Shown: piece by piece, positions 1-8,441 of the stretch
How positions within the stretch are numbered: position 1 is the first letter of the stretch
Layout: each line of letters begins with the position of its first letter
Origin: Nocardioides daedukensis
Lineage (GTDB): Bacteria > Actinomycetota > Actinomycetes > Propionibacteriales > Nocardioidaceae
NCBI RefSeq assembly: GCF_013408415.1
Contig: NZ_JACCAA010000001.1
Coordinates: forward strand, 3,410,001 to 3,474,000
DNA length: 64,000 bases
Reading direction: 5' to 3'
The notes under the pieces: generated by a model
The model's database searches: none
What the model was told of the DNA's origin: nothing
What the model saw: only the letters and a program-made list of their open reading frames with translations
Translations under genes and position numbers: made by a program

Positions 1-140
1 TTCATCGGGCCGCCGAGGCCCATCACGAGCAGGACCGCATCGTCCGAGGGGTCGCCGAAGGTCTGGTAGCAGAGCTCGACGCCCGTGCCGAGCGGTGCGA
101 AGAGCTCCTCCGACACGGAGATCTCTGGTGATGTGCTCAT
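1..140 (-). CDS. alpha/beta hydrolase, N-terminal fragment cut by the window edge
   Basis: The reverse strand encodes about 46 residues from an ATG at 140 and runs off the left edge. The fragment begins MSTSPEISVSEELF and contains the first-strand signature VLLVMGLGGPM, which is typical of the oxyanion-loop region of alpha/beta hydrolases of the epoxide hydrolase/haloperoxidase group. The catalytic serine and histidine lie outside the window, so neither substrate nor activity can be stated. It is divergent from the hydrolase gene at 218. Confidence 0.6.
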   Translation of the reverse strand, partial: MSTSPEISVSEELFAPLGTGVELCYQTFGDPSDDAVLLVMGLGGPM

Positions 141-205
141 GCCTCAATCAAACACGACGGCACCATGGAACTGGACAATTGCCCAGTTTTTGTCGCTGCT
201 GGCCC

Positions 206-211
206 TACCGT
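206..211 (+). promoter_or_regulatory. putative -10 element (TACCGT), leaderless start
   Basis: TACCGT lies 6 nt before the ATG at 218, the geometry expected for a leaderless transcript. No clear -35 box is seen. Confidence 0.4.
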
Positions 212-217
212 GAGCGA

Positions 218-1042
218 ATGGGCAACTCACTCGCCGACTTCCTGGCGCCCGATGGCTTCACCCAGCCACGGATGCACGCCCTGCTCAAGGAGCTCGCCGT
301 CGCCCCGGAATCCGGGCGGGCGATCCTGCGGGCAGCCCACGGTCGGCGCGAGCTCCGAGCCACGCCGTACGTCGACCGCTCACCGCAGCGCGCCGGCGAG
401 CCGGTGCTCCTGGTGCCGGGGTTCCTGGCCGGGGACTACACGCTGCGGCTGTTGGCCCGGACCCTGCGCAGCAACGGCTTTCGCACCTATCGCTCGCAGA
501 TCACCAGCAACGTCTCGTGCCTGATGGGCAACTCGTCGATGCTGGAACGTCGCCTCGAGGCGATCGCCACCAAGCGTGAGCGGAAGGTCCGCGTCGTCGG
601 CCACAGTCTCGGCGGAATGCTGGCCCGGGGCCTGGCCGTACGGCGTCCTGACCTGGTCTCCGGGATCATCACGATGGGCAGCCCGATGCTTGCCCCCGGC
701 ACCTCCCACCCGGTCCTGCTCACCGCGGCCGACGTCCTGGTCCGGTTGAGCCGTGCCGGGGTGCCTGGCCTGATGAACGAGTCCTGCGTGGCCGGCGACT
801 GTGCCCGGTTGGCGTGGGAGGAGTCCCGCCAGCCGATGCCCGAAGGTGTCGGGTTCACCTGCATCTGGTCGCACGGCGACGGGCTGGTCGACCCGCTCGC
901 CTGCGTCGATCCCGCATCCAGGTCGATCGAGGTCCGCGCCAGTCACATCGGGTTGGCGATCGATCCCCGCGTCGCCGACTGCGTGGTCGCCGAGCTGCGG
1001 GCCCAGGACGCGACGGTCATCGCGCGTCCGACCGCCTCCTGA
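218..1042 (+). CDS. lipase-like alpha/beta hydrolase
   Basis: This 274-aa protein has the serine-hydrolase nucleophile elbow GHSLGG (Ser about 130), a probable catalytic Asp in GDGLVD (about 225) and His in ASHIGLA (about 243). The oxyanion region LLVPGFLAGD near residue 70 fits a triacylglycerol lipase/esterase fold. No signal peptide is seen, so it is probably cytosolic. The frame is open upstream to 95, but ATG 218 is preferred because a -10-like hexamer precedes it at leaderless spacing and the upstream residues are not protein-like. Its substrate is unknown. It converges on glpX with a 46-bp gap. Confidence 0.8.
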   Translation: MGNSLADFLAPDGFTQPRMHALLKELAVAPESGRAILRAAHGRRELRATPYVDRSPQRAGEPVLLVPGFLAGDYTLRLLARTLRSNGFRTYRSQITSNVSCLMGNSSMLERRLEAIATKRERKVRVVGHSLGGMLARGLAVRRPDLVSGIITMGSPMLAPGTSHPVLLTAADVLVRLSRAGVPGLMNESCVAGDCARLAWEESRQPMPEGVGFTCIWSHGDGLVDPLACVDPASRSIEVRASHIGLAIDPRVADCVVAELRAQDATVIARPTAS

Positions 1043-1088
1043 GCGTGCCCGTTCCGCGCCGAGGAGGTCGGCCGGTTGCCGGTGAGGC

Positions 1089-2108
1089 TCAGCCGTCGAA
1101 GTCGATCGCGCTGTAGGCGCTGAGCTTGCGCAGCTTGTGCTCGCTGATGATCTGTCGGATCGTGCCGCTGCGCGAGCGCATCACCAGCGAATGCGTGGTG
1201 GCGCCGCCGGCGCGATAACGGACGCCCTTCATCAGCTCGCCGTCGGTGATGCCGGTGGCCACGAAGAAGCAGTCGTCACCGGTGACCAGGTCGTCGGTGG
1301 TGAGCACGGCGTCAAGGTCGAGGCCGGCGTCGATGGCCCGCTGGCGCTCCGCGTCGTCGGTGGGCCACAGGCGCCCCTGGATCACGCCGCCCATGCACTT
1401 CATCGCGCACGCGGTGATGATGCCCTCGGGGGTGCCGCCGACGCCCATCAGCAGGTCGATGCCGGTGTCGGGACGGGCCGCCATGATCGCGCCGGCGACG
1501 TCGCCGTCGGTGATGAACTTGATCCGGGCTCCGGTCGCGCGGATCTGCGCAACCAGGTCGTCGTGGCGGGGACGGTCGAGGACGACGACGGTGACGTCCT
1601 CGGCGGTCGAGCCCTTGGCCTTCGCCACCAGGCTGATGTTCTCGGCGACGGGCAGCCGGATGTCGACCACGTCGGCGGCCTCGGCCCCGGTGACGAGCTT
1701 GTCCATGTAGAACACGGCCGAGGGGTCATACATCGTGCCGCGCGGGGCCACGGCGAGCACGGAGACCGCGTTGGTCATGCCCTTGGCGGTCAGGGTGGTT
1801 CCGTCGATCGGGTCCACGGCGACGTCGCACTCTGGCCCGGTGCCGTCACCGACCTGCTCACCGTTGTAGAGCATCGGGGCGTTGTCCTTCTCGCCCTCGC
1901 CGATCACGACCGTGCCGTTCATCCCGATGCTGGAGATCATCACCCGCATGGCGTTCACGGCGACGTCGTCTGCGCCGTTCTTGTCGCCCCGCCCGACCCA
2001 GCGGCCGGCGGCCATCGCAGCGGCCTCCGTGACGCGGACGAGTTCCAGTGCGAGGTTGCGGTCGGGGGACTCGGGGGCGACGCGAAATTCCGGCGGGCGT
2101 GTAGGCAT
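1089..2108 (-). CDS. glpX: fructose-1,6-bisphosphatase, class II
   Basis: This 339-aa protein has the length and motifs of Glp[18 protein letters not shown] near the N-terminus, the metal-binding VDPIDGTT around residues 97-104, and [12 protein letters not shown] in the C-terminal half. It removes the 1-phosphate of fructose 1,6-bisphosphate in gluconeogenesis and depends on divalent metal. In M. tuberculosis the orthologous glpX (Rv1099c) lies next to the DUF4245 gene and xseBA; here the molybdate operon sits between them, so that block has been inserted or rearranged. The start at 2108 is supported by a -10-like TAACAT at leaderless distance. Confidence 0.96.
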   Translation of the reverse strand: MPTRPPEFRVAPESPDRNLALELVRVTEAAAMAAGRWVGRGDKNGADDVAVNAMRVMISSIGMNGTVVIGEGEKDNAPMLYNGEQVGDGTGPECDVAVDPIDGTTLTAKGMTNAVSVLAVAPRGTMYDPSAVFYMDKLVTGAEAADVVDIRLPVAENISLVAKAKGSTAEDVTVVVLDRPRHDDLVAQIRATGARIKFITDGDVAGAIMAARPDTGIDLLMGVGGTPEGIITACAMKCMGGVIQGRLWPTDDAERQRAIDAGLDLDAVLTTDDLVTGDDCFFVATGITDGELMKGVRYRAGGATTHSLVMRSRSGTIRQIISEHKLRKLSAYSAIDFDG

Positions 2109-2115
2109 GTGGCGA

Positions 2116-2121
2116 ATGTTA
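2116..2121 (-). promoter_or_regulatory. putative -10 element for glpX (TAACAT)
   Basis: On the reverse strand TAACAT lies 7 nt before the glpX ATG (2108), which suggests a leaderless mRNA. Confidence 0.45.
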
Positions 2122-2126
2122 TCGGC

Positions 2127-3104
2127 TCAACGCCGGGGTTCGTCGTACGCCCGCACTGATGTCTCCTTCGTGGACGCCCAGACCGCCCGTCCGGGCACCA
2201 GGCCGAGCTCGGTGGCGGCGGCCGGTGTGACGTCCGCGATCAGCTCCGGTCCGGTGCCAGCCGTGCGTACGACGACCCGCACCGCGCCGCCGTGAGTGGT
2301 CACCCGGCCCACCTCTCCGTGCCACCGGAGCCGGGCCGAGCCCTCGGGCTCACCCAGGGACAGGGTGACCGCGGAGGGTGGGAAGGCGAGCAGGGACCGC
2401 TCGCGGTGCACGACGTTGAGCCCGACCAGGCGCGCCACGTGGTCGGTGGCCGGGCGCTGGGAGACCTCGTCGGGGGTGCCGTCCTGCACCACCGCGCCCC
2501 GGTCCAGGACCAGCACCCGGTTGGCCACCGTCAGGGCGTCGATCGCGTCGTGGGTGACCAACACCGAGATCCCGCCGAACTCGGCCAGGTGAGCGGCCAG
2601 CTCGATCCGCAGTGCGGTCGCGACCCCGACGTCCAGCCCGCTCATCGGCTCGTCCAGGAGGAGCAGGTCCGGTTCGGTGGCCAGGGCTCGTGCGATCGCC
2701 ACGCGCTGCGCCTGCCCTCCGGAGAGCTGTCCGGGGCGGCGCTCGGCCAGGTCGGCGACGCCGAGGCGTTCGAGCCATGCGTCGGCACGGGCCAGCGCGG
2801 CCGCCTTGGCCAGGCCACGCGCCCGAGGTCCGAAGGCGACATTGCGGCGGGCGTCGAGGTGGGGGAAGAGGAGCTGGTCCTGGAACACGACGCCCAGGCC
2901 ACGCTCGCGAGTGGGACGTGTGACCAGGTCGGTGCCGTCGAGCAGCACGCTCCCGGTGGCGGGAACCAGTCCCGCGATCGCCTTGACCATGCTGGACTTC
3001 CCGGCGCCGTTGGGACCGATCACCGCGATCACGTCACCGCGCTCGGCCGCGAAGGCGGCGTGCACCCGGCCCGGGACCTCGAGGGAGACCTGCAGGTCGC
3101 TCAT
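2127..3104 (-). CDS. modC: molybdate ABC transporter ATP-binding protein
   Basis: This 325-aa ABC ATPase has Walker A GPNGAGKSS, signature LSGGQAQRVAIARAL, Walker B LLLLDEP and an H-loop (VLVTHDAID). About 80 residues follow the nucleotide-binding domain and look like a TOBE/Mop-type ligand-sensing segment, as in ModC. Its ATG at 3104 overlaps the modB stop by 4 bp (ATGA), so the two are translationally coupled. With ModA and ModB it would import molybdate. The molybdate assignment, as opposed to sulfate or tungstate, rests on the ModA-like binding protein and the Mop-domain regulator in the same operon. Confidence 0.88.
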   Translation of the reverse strand: MSDLQVSLEVPGRVHAAFAAERGDVIAVIGPNGAGKSSMVKAIAGLVPATGSVLLDGTDLVTRPTRERGLGVVFQDQLLFPHLDARRNVAFGPRARGLAKAAALARADAWLERLGVADLAERRPGQLSGGQAQRVAIARALATEPDLLLLDEPMSGLDVGVATALRIELAAHLAEFGGISVLVTHDAIDALTVANRVLVLDRGAVVQDGTPDEVSQRPATDHVARLVGLNVVHRERSLLAFPPSAVTLSLGEPEGSARLRWHGEVGRVTTHGGAVRVVVRTAGTGPELIADVTPAAATELGLVPGRAVWASTKETSVRAYDEPRR

Positions 3105-3892
3105 GGTGTGGCCAACCAGCGGTCTCGCAGTGCCACCAGCACCACGACCGAGAAGACCAGCAGGACCAGGCTCAGCGAACGAGCCGCCTCGGGGTCGGAG
3201 TTCATCGAGACATAGATCAGTGAGGGCATGGTCTGGGTGGTGCCCTCGTAGTTGCCGGCGAAGGTGATCGTGGCACCGAACTCGCCGATCGAGCGTGCCC
3301 AACCCAGCATCATCCCGGCCAGGATCCCCGGCATCGCCAGCGGCACGGTGACGGTGCGGAAGGTCAACCAGCGGGACGCACCCAGGGTCGCTGCGGCGGC
3401 GTCATACTCCTTGCGCGCGGAGCGCAGTGCCCCCTCGATCGCCAGCACGACGAAGGGCAGCGACACGAAGGTGTGCGCCACGACCACACCCGCAGTCGTG
3501 TAGGGCAGCGCGAAGCCGGTCAGCTCCCACAACGGCTTGCCGATCAGGCCGGTCCGCCCGAACGCCGCCATCAGGGCCACGCCCGCGACCACCGGGGGGA
3601 GCACGAGCGGGATGGTGACCAGGGTGCGCAGCAGGCCACGGCCGGGGAACTCGAGGCGGGCCAGGACCCACGCCAGGGGCAGTCCGAGGACCAGGCAGGC
3701 CAACATCGCCACGGTCGCGGTGAGCACCGAGAGCCACAGCGCCTGGCGCAGCTCGCGAGAGGCCAGTTGCTCGCCGAGCAAGGACCACGGTGTGCTCAGC
3801 ACCAGGGCCACCAGCGGAACCAGCAGCAGCAGCGTGCCCAGCACGGCAGGGACCAGCAGTCTGGCCGGCGGTCGACCGAGCGGATCCGTCAT
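3101..3892 (-). CDS. modB: molybdate ABC transporter permease
   Basis: This 263-aa permease has about five to six membrane segments and the cytoplasmic EAA-loop region (KEYDAAAATLGASRW) that contacts ModC. It belongs to the ModB/CysT family. The start at 3892 overlaps the modA stop by 4 bp (3889-3892), and its stop overlaps the modC start. A longer frame reaching 4576 is out-of-frame read-through across modA and was not used. Confidence 0.9.
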   Translation of the reverse strand: MTDPLGRPPARLLVPAVLGTLLLLVPLVALVLSTPWSLLGEQLASRELRQALWLSVLTATVAMLACLVLGLPLAWVLARLEFPGRGLLRTLVTIPLVLPPVVAGVALMAAFGRTGLIGKPLWELTGFALPYTTAGVVVAHTFVSLPFVVLAIEGALRSARKEYDAAAATLGASRWLTFRTVTVPLAMPGILAGMMLGWARSIGEFGATITFAGNYEGTTQTMPSLIYVSMNSDPEAARSLSLVLLVFSVVVLVALRDRWLATP

Positions 3893-4641
3893 GGCCGGCC
3901 GAAGCCTGCGTCGGCGAGGATCTGCTGTCCGGCCGGGGAACTGACGAAGGCGACCCACTTGTCGGCCAGGCCCACGCTGTCGTCCTGCTCCAACCGTGCG
4001 ATGAAGTAGGGGTTCAGCTCGGTCTCGGACCCGGGGATCTCGATGACCTCGACCTCGTCGCGGGCCACGATCGCGTCCGTGGCATAGACGAACCCGGCAT
4101 CGGCCTCCCCGGAGGCCACCTTGGCCAGCACCGCCTTCACGTCGATCTCCTTGCTGCTCGGCGACGCAGCGGTCTGGTTGTCGGCGAGCAGGGTCACCGC
4201 GAGCCGGCCGCAGGGGATCTTGTCGTCGCAGCGGACCCAGTCGCTGCCGGCCAGGTCGTCGATGCCGGTGATGCCTGCTGGGTTGTCTGCCGGGACGACG
4301 AGGACCAGTCGGTTGGTGGCGAACCTCACCGGGTCGGCAGCCAGGGCCTTGCCGGTCTCGGCCACCTGCATCGACTCCTCGTCGGCGGTGGCCAGGACGT
4401 CGCCCGGTGCGCCCTGGGTTGCCTGCTCGGCCAAGGTGGTGCTGGAGCCGAAGGAGAACCTGACGTTGACGCCCTCGTTCTGTTCCTCGAAGGCAGCCTC
4501 GAGCAACTGGAAGGGCTCGGTCAGCGATGCTGCCGCGGCGACGGTCAACTCGGTGTCGTCGGTGCCCGAGGAGCACGCGGTGAGCCCGAGCAGGGCCAGG
4601 AACGGTATGACGAGCAGGTTGCGGTGGCGGGGTCGGCGCAC
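3889..4641 (-). CDS. modA: molybdate-binding lipoprotein
   Basis: This 250-aa protein has a signal peptide ending in a lipobox (LTAC, Cys about residue 23), so it is probably lipid-anchored outside the membrane. The body has ModA hallmarks: TVAAAASLTEPFQ, FSFGSSTTLAEQ, GAPGDVLATAD, and late DAGFVYATDA. ModA uses the Ser/Thr-rich loops to bind molybdate or tungstate. It starts 3 bp after the HTH-TOBE gene stop and overlaps modB, making a four-gene operon. Confidence 0.92.
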   Translation of the reverse strand: MRRPRHRNLLVIPFLALLGLTACSSGTDDTELTVAAAASLTEPFQLLEAAFEEQNEGVNVRFSFGSSTTLAEQATQGAPGDVLATADEESMQVAETGKALAADPVRFATNRLVLVVPADNPAGITGIDDLAGSDWVRCDDKIPCGRLAVTLLADNQTAASPSSKEIDVKAVLAKVASGEADAGFVYATDAIVARDEVEVIEIPGSETELNPYFIARLEQDDSVGLADKWVAFVSSPAGQQILADAGFGRP

Positions 4642-4644
4642 GTC

Positions 4645-5040
4645 TCAGATCCTCTCGATCACGACGTTCGTGGACTTCACCGAGGCGATGGCCAGGGCCC
4701 CGGGCTCCAGCCCGAGCTCGTCGGCGGCCTCGGCACTCATCAGGCTGACCAGTCGGTAGGGCCCGCAGATCATCTCGACCTGGGCCATCACCGTGTCCCG
4801 GACCACCCGGGTGACGATCCCGGAGAGCCGGTTGCGGGCGCTGACTCGCGGTGCCCTGGCGTCGCCTCGTTCGGGATGCTCGGCCAGTGACTGGGCCAGG
4901 GCCGCCAGGTCGACGCCGTTGATCACGGTGCGGCCACCGTCGAGGCGGGCGGGCAACCGGTCGTTGTCGATCCAGCGGCGCACGGTGTCGTCGCTGACGC
5001 CGAGGACATCAGCTGCTTCCGCAACCCGATAGGTGTTCAC
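4645..5040 (-). CDS. HTH-TOBE molybdate-responsive regulator (ModE-like role)
   Basis: An N-terminal MerR/excisionase-type helix-turn-helix (VAEAADVLGVSDDTVRRWID) is joined to a single C-terminal Mop/TOBE domain of about 65 residues (NRLSGIVTRVV through ALAIASVKSTNVVIE). The TOBE domain binds molybdate in ModE and Mop proteins, so this is likely the local molybdate sensor. It is the first gene of the mod operon. The GTG at 5040 (131 aa, MNTYRV start) is preferred because a CATGAT hexamer lies 6 nt upstream; an in-frame ATG at 5058 is the alternative. It differs from classical ModE, which has a LysR-like wHTH and two Mop domains. Confidence 0.85.
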   Translation of the reverse strand: MNTYRVAEAADVLGVSDDTVRRWIDNDRLPARLDGGRTVINGVDLAALAQSLAEHPERGDARAPRVSARNRLSGIVTRVVRDTVMAQVEMICGPYRLVSLMSAEAADELGLEPGALAIASVKSTNVVIERI

Positions 5041-5046
5041 GGTCAC

Positions 5047-5052
5047 ATCATG
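5047..5052 (-). promoter_or_regulatory. putative -10 element of the mod operon (CATGAT)
   Basis: The reverse-strand hexamer CATGAT is 6 nt before GTG 5040. It is a weaker match than most others listed here and would be void if translation starts at 5058. Confidence 0.3.
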
Positions 5053-5147
5053 CCGCATCTGCGGTGATCTGGCTCGGATCGTGCTGCAGGTGCGGCTTCG
5101 AGCGCTCGCCCTGCTGGCCAGATGGGTGGTGATCGGGGCGGGTCGGC

Positions 5148-5153
5148 TAGCGT
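5148..5153 (+). promoter_or_regulatory. putative -10 element (TAGCGT) for the DUF4245 transcript
   Basis: TAGCGT would place the transcript start near 5160. That leaves a leader of about 80 nt before the DUF4245 start, and the leader holds a short ORF. Confidence 0.35.
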
Positions 5154-5186
5154 TGCCCCGTTCGACCAGACCTTCCCAGGAGCATC

Positions 5187-5246
5187 GTGGATCTCGCCTC
5201 TCGCACCACAGCCCGTGCCTGCCCGACCCCGGTGACCGGGCGATGA
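5187..5246 (+). CDS. possible 19-codon leader peptide coupled to the DUF4245 gene
   Basis: A GTG at 5187 follows an AGGAG (5178-5182) by 4 nt and opens a 19-codon frame. Its TGA (5244-5246) overlaps the ATG of the next gene (5243) as ATGA. The peptide is Arg/Thr/Ala-rich with two Pro residues near the end. The overlap and the good ribosome site suggest that translation of the downstream gene is coupled to this ORF. It could be chance; no homologue is recognised. Confidence 0.35.
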   Translation: MDLASRTTARACPTPVTGR

Positions 5247-5809
5247 GCGCCGGCGGATCGGGGCGCTACACCCGCAAGAACTCCGGGATGCTCGGCGCGA
5301 TGATCGTCACGGTCGGGATCATCATCATCTTCGTCGCCTTCCGCGCGGTCACCCGCGATGACCTGGTGATCGAGCGTGAGACGGTCGACTACCTGTCGGT
5401 GGTCGAGGCCCTGCAGGAGGGGCGCACCGGCGAGATCGCCTATCCGCCCGCGCTTCCCGAAGGTCGCCGTGCGGTCGATGCGTCGGTGACCGAGGAGACC
5501 CTCTGGAAGCTCGACACCCTGCACGGCAACACCGACTTCCTCGGCGTCTACCAGTGCCGGGTGCCAGTGAAGACCTGCGCCGAGAGCACGCTGAAGGGTG
5601 ACGCCGAGCGTGGCAAGGAGATCACCGTCGAGAGCGCCCTGGGCACGACCTGGCAGTCGTGGAAGGGCACGGACGGTGACCGAGGCATCTCGATCGAGCT
5701 CGAGGACACGGTCGTGATGGTCTTCGGGACCGTCGGGCAGGACGAGATCGAAGCGGTGGCCGCGTCCCTGGTCACCGACCCGGTGTCGCCGGACCGTCCG
5801 AAGGCTTGA
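5243..5809 (+). CDS. DUF4245-like single-span membrane protein
   Basis: This 188-aa protein has one membrane helix near residues 16-33 (GMLGAMIVTVGIIIIFVAF), a short cytoplasmic N-terminus and an extracytoplasmic domain of about 150 residues. The body and genomic position next to xseBA match the actinobacterial DUF4245 family (cf. Rv1100 of M. tuberculosis); no biochemical function is known to me. ATG 5243 is preferred over the long upstream frame because residues before it are not conserved-looking and no ribosome site serves that frame. It converges on xseB. Confidence 0.8.
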   Translation: MSAGGSGRYTRKNSGMLGAMIVTVGIIIIFVAFRAVTRDDLVIERETVDYLSVVEALQEGRTGEIAYPPALPEGRRAVDASVTEETLWKLDTLHGNTDFLGVYQCRVPVKTCAESTLKGDAERGKEITVESALGTTWQSWKGTDGDRGISIELEDTVVMVFGTVGQDEIEAVAASLVTDPVSPDRPKA

Positions 5810-5825
5810 CTACCGGGCCGCGAGC

Positions 5826-6056
5826 TCAGCTCGCGTCGGACTCCACGGCGGCGTCGAGCCGCTCGCGTGCCCCGTCCAGCCAGCCCTGGCAGGTGCGGGC
5901 CAGCTTCTCGCCACGCTCCCAGAGCGCCAGGGACTCCTCGAGCGTGGTGCCGCCGGCCTCGAGCCGATGCACGACGGTGACCAGCTCTTCGCGAGCGGCC
6001 TCGTAGCTCAGGCTCTCCTCGACGGCCTGGGCCGCGGTCATGGTGTCGTCAGTCAT
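5826..6056 (-). CDS. xseB: exodeoxyribonuclease VII small subunit
   Basis: This 76-aa protein matches XseB in size and pattern: [39 protein letters not shown]. Several small subunits bind one XseA to form the ATP-independent ssDNA exonuclease VII used in mismatch repair and damage tolerance. It overlaps the end of xseA by 8 bp, so translation is coupled. Frame upstream of 6056 was rejected because it lies inside xseA and gives no XseB-like sequence. Confidence 0.95.
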   Translation of the reverse strand: MTDDTMTAAQAVEESLSYEAAREELVTVVHRLEAGGTTLEESLALWERGEKLARTCQGWLDGARERLDAAVESDAS

Positions 6057-7320
6057 CGGTGTCCTCGTCGGATGGGGTCTCGGTCGGGCCGGCGACCGGC
6101 TCGAGCTGGTCAACGGCGGTGGTGGTGGCATGCAGGCGTCCGTCTGCGACACGGACCGACACCTCGGCGCCGGACTCCAGCCCTGCCACCGAGGTGAGCA
6201 CGTGCCCGGAGGAGTCTTGCAGCACTGCATAGCCCCTTTGCAAGGTGGCGAGGGGCGAGAGAGCGCTCACCCGCGCAGCGTTGTGGCGGACGTCATCTGC
6301 GGCACGGTCCAGTCGGTGCCGCAGTGTGCGACGGGCCCGGTCGCGCAACTGGTCGATCTCGTCGGCCCGGTCGGCCAGCAGGTTGCGCGGATCGGCCATC
6401 GAGGGGCGGCTGCGGAGCGCGTCCAGGGCGGCTTCCTCGCGGTCGATCCAGTGCCGCAGGCCGGCGCGCAACCGCTCGCGCGCCTGGGCCACCCGCTGCA
6501 CCTCCTCGGCCATGTCGGGCACGATCCGCTTCGCCGCGTCCGTGGGGGTGGCGGCCCGCCAGTCGGCGACCAGGTCGAGCAACGGGGTGTCCGGCTCGTG
6601 CCCGATCGCCGAGACGACCGGCGTACGGGCCTGGTGCACCGCCCGGATCAGCGCCTCGTCGGAGAACGGGAGCAGGTCCTCGACCGAGCCGCCGCCGCGG
6701 GCGATCACGATCACCTCGATGTCGGGGTCGGCCTCGAGCTCGCTCAGCGCCGCGGTCACCTCAGGGACACACTTGGGCCCCTGCACGGTCGTGTGGAGCA
6801 CCCGGAACCGGGCGCCCGGCCAGCGTCGCTTGGCCACCTCGAGCACGTCGCGCTCGGCAGCCGAGTTGGCGCCGGTGATCAGGCCGATCGCCCGGGGCAG
6901 GAACGGCAGCGGACGCTTGAGCTCTGCTGCGAACAGGCCTTCAGCGGCCAGGAGCTGGCGGCGTCGCTCGAGTCGGGCGAGCAGCTCTCCGAGGCCGACC
7001 ATCCGGATCTCGCGCGCATGCAGCGAGATCGTGCCCCGGACCGGATAGAACGAGGGCCGCGCATGCACCAGCACGCTGGCGCCCTCGACCAGGGGCGGGT
7101 TGAGGCCGTCGAAGAGCACCTTGCTGCAGGTCATCGACATCGAGATCTCCGCGACCGAGTCGCGCAGGGTCATGAAGACCGTGTTGGAGCTGGCCCGTCG
7201 GTTGACCTGCGCCACCTGGCCCTCGACCCACACCGCGCCCAGGCGGTTGATCCAACCGTTGAGCCGGTCGGCGATCACCCGCAGCGGTGCGGGTGATTCG
7301 GGGGAGGTCTCCAGTGCCAT
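6049..7320 (-). CDS. xseA: exodeoxyribonuclease VII large subunit
   Basis: This 423-aa catalytic subunit has an N-terminal OB-fold (about residues 15-110, with [13 protein letters not shown]) followed by the Exonuc_VII_L catalytic domain ([42 protein letters not shown]) and a helical C-terminal region that binds XseB. ATG 7320 (MALETSP) is preferred over the in-frame ATG at 7344 because a TAGGGT hexamer sits 7 nt before it. Order xseA-xseB divergent from ispH is the usual actinobacterial arrangement. Confidence 0.96.
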   Translation of the reverse strand: MALETSPESPAPLRVIADRLNGWINRLGAVWVEGQVAQVNRRASSNTVFMTLRDSVAEISMSMTCSKVLFDGLNPPLVEGASVLVHARPSFYPVRGTISLHAREIRMVGLGELLARLERRRQLLAAEGLFAAELKRPLPFLPRAIGLITGANSAAERDVLEVAKRRWPGARFRVLHTTVQGPKCVPEVTAALSELEADPDIEVIVIARGGGSVEDLLPFSDEALIRAVHQARTPVVSAIGHEPDTPLLDLVADWRAATPTDAAKRIVPDMAEEVQRVAQARERLRAGLRHWIDREEAALDALRSRPSMADPRNLLADRADEIDQLRDRARRTLRHRLDRAADDVRHNAARVSALSPLATLQRGYAVLQDSSGHVLTSVAGLESGAEVSVRVADGRLHATTTAVDQLEPVAGPTETPSDEDTDD

Positions 7321-7327
7321 GCCTGAG

Positions 7328-7333
7328 ACCCTA
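7328..7333 (-). promoter_or_regulatory. putative -10 element for xseA (TAGGGT)
   Basis: Reverse-strand TAGGGT is 7 nt before ATG 7320, so the xseAB mRNA is probably leaderless. Confidence 0.45.
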
Positions 7334-7409
7334 GGACCTGGCACCGACAGACGGCGTACGACGTGCCCACGGGCTTGTCACCGAGGGTGGGAAGTGAACG
7401 CCTGTCGCC

Positions 7410-7415
7410 TAGACT
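7410..7415 (+). promoter_or_regulatory. putative -10 element for ispH (TAGACT)
   Basis: TAGACT lies 7 nt before ATG 7423, forming a divergent leaderless pair with the xseA promoter about 80 bp away. Confidence 0.5.
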
Positions 7416-7422
7416 CGGGCCC

Positions 7423-8439
7423 ATGAGCACCGATCTGGGAACTCCCGTCGTCATGTCGCCCGACGAGGCGGAGCGCGCCGTTCTCCTGGCCGCGCCGCGT
7501 GGCTACTGCGCCGGTGTGGACCGGGCGGTGATCACGGTCGAGAAGGCGCTGGACCTCTATGGCTCGCCGGTCTACGTCCGCAAGCAGATCGTGCACAACA
7601 AGCACGTCGTGGCCAACCTTGAGGCCCGTGGCGCGATCTTCGTGGAGGAGGTCGAGGAGGTGCCCGAGGGTTCCACCGTCGTGTTCTCCGCGCACGGCGT
7701 CTCTCCGGAGGTGCACCGCCAGGCCGAGGAGCGCAACCTGAAGACGATCGATGCGACCTGCCCGCTGGTGACCAAGGTGCACCACGAGGCCAAGCGCTTC
7801 GCCGCCGACGACTACGACATCCTGCTGATCGGTCACGAGGGGCACGAGGAGGTGGAGGGAACCGCCGGCGAGGCGCCCGACCACATCCAACTCGTCCAGG
7901 GTCCCCAGGATGTCGCCAACATCGTGGTTCGCGACCCGAACCGGGTCTCCTGGCTCTCGCAGACCACGCTGTCGGTGGACGAGACGCTGGAGACCGTGGC
8001 CGCGATCCGCGAGCGGTTCCCCGCGCTGCTCGACCCGCCGAGCGACGACATCTGCTATGCCACCCAGAACCGCCAGATGGCGGTCAAGGAGATCTCCACC
8101 GAGGCCGACCTGGTGATCGTGGTCGGCTCGGGCAACTCCTCCAACTCGGTGCGCCTGGTCGAGGTCGCCCTGGAGGCCGGCGCAAAGGCCTCCTACCGAG
8201 TCGACGACGCCAGCGAGATCGACGAGGCCTGGCTCGAGGGAGTCAACAATGTCAGCGTCACCTCCGGTGCCTCGGTCCCCGAGGAGCTCGTCGAAGGAGT
8301 GCTGGTCTACCTCGCCGAGCGTGGCTATCCCGACGCGCGTGCGGTGCACACCGCCGAGGAGTCGCTGATCTTCGCGCTGCCGCCGGAGCTCCGCAAGGAC
8401 ATCCGCGCTGCCCAGCAGGCGAAGGCCGCAGGGAACTGA
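7423..8439 (+). CDS. ispH: 4-hydroxy-3-methylbut-2-enyl diphosphate reductase
   Basis: This 338-aa protein shows the IspH/LytB signature: [24 protein letters not shown] and ICYATQNRQ, which supply the three cysteines that hold the [4Fe-4S] cluster, plus [10 protein letters not shown] and SGASVPE. It carries out the last step of the MEP pathway, giving IPP and DMAPP. The start at 7423 is chosen on the leaderless -10 element; the upstream 20 in-frame codons have no ribosome site. It is followed after 2 bp by the Sua5/YciO gene. Confidence 0.97.
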   Translation: MSTDLGTPVVMSPDEAERAVLLAAPRGYCAGVDRAVITVEKALDLYGSPVYVRKQIVHNKHVVANLEARGAIFVEEVEEVPEGSTVVFSAHGVSPEVHRQAEERNLKTIDATCPLVTKVHHEAKRFAADDYDILLIGHEGHEEVEGTAGEAPDHIQLVQGPQDVANIVVRDPNRVSWLSQTTLSVDETLETVAAIRERFPALLDPPSDDICYATQNRQMAVKEISTEADLVIVVGSGNSSNSVRLVEVALEAGAKASYRVDDASEIDEAWLEGVNNVSVTSGASVPEELVEGVLVYLAERGYPDARAVHTAEESLIFALPPELRKDIRAAQQAKAAGN

Positions 8440-8441
8440 CG

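Noticed and set aside
1137..2159. Forward 340-aa frame across glpX
   Set aside because: Antisense to a clearly recognised gene; composition is His/Asp/Gly-rich noise.
2127..4641. Sulfate or iron transporter instead of molybdate
   Set aside because: The binding protein has ModA motifs and the first gene carries a Mop/TOBE domain. Specificity remains unproven.
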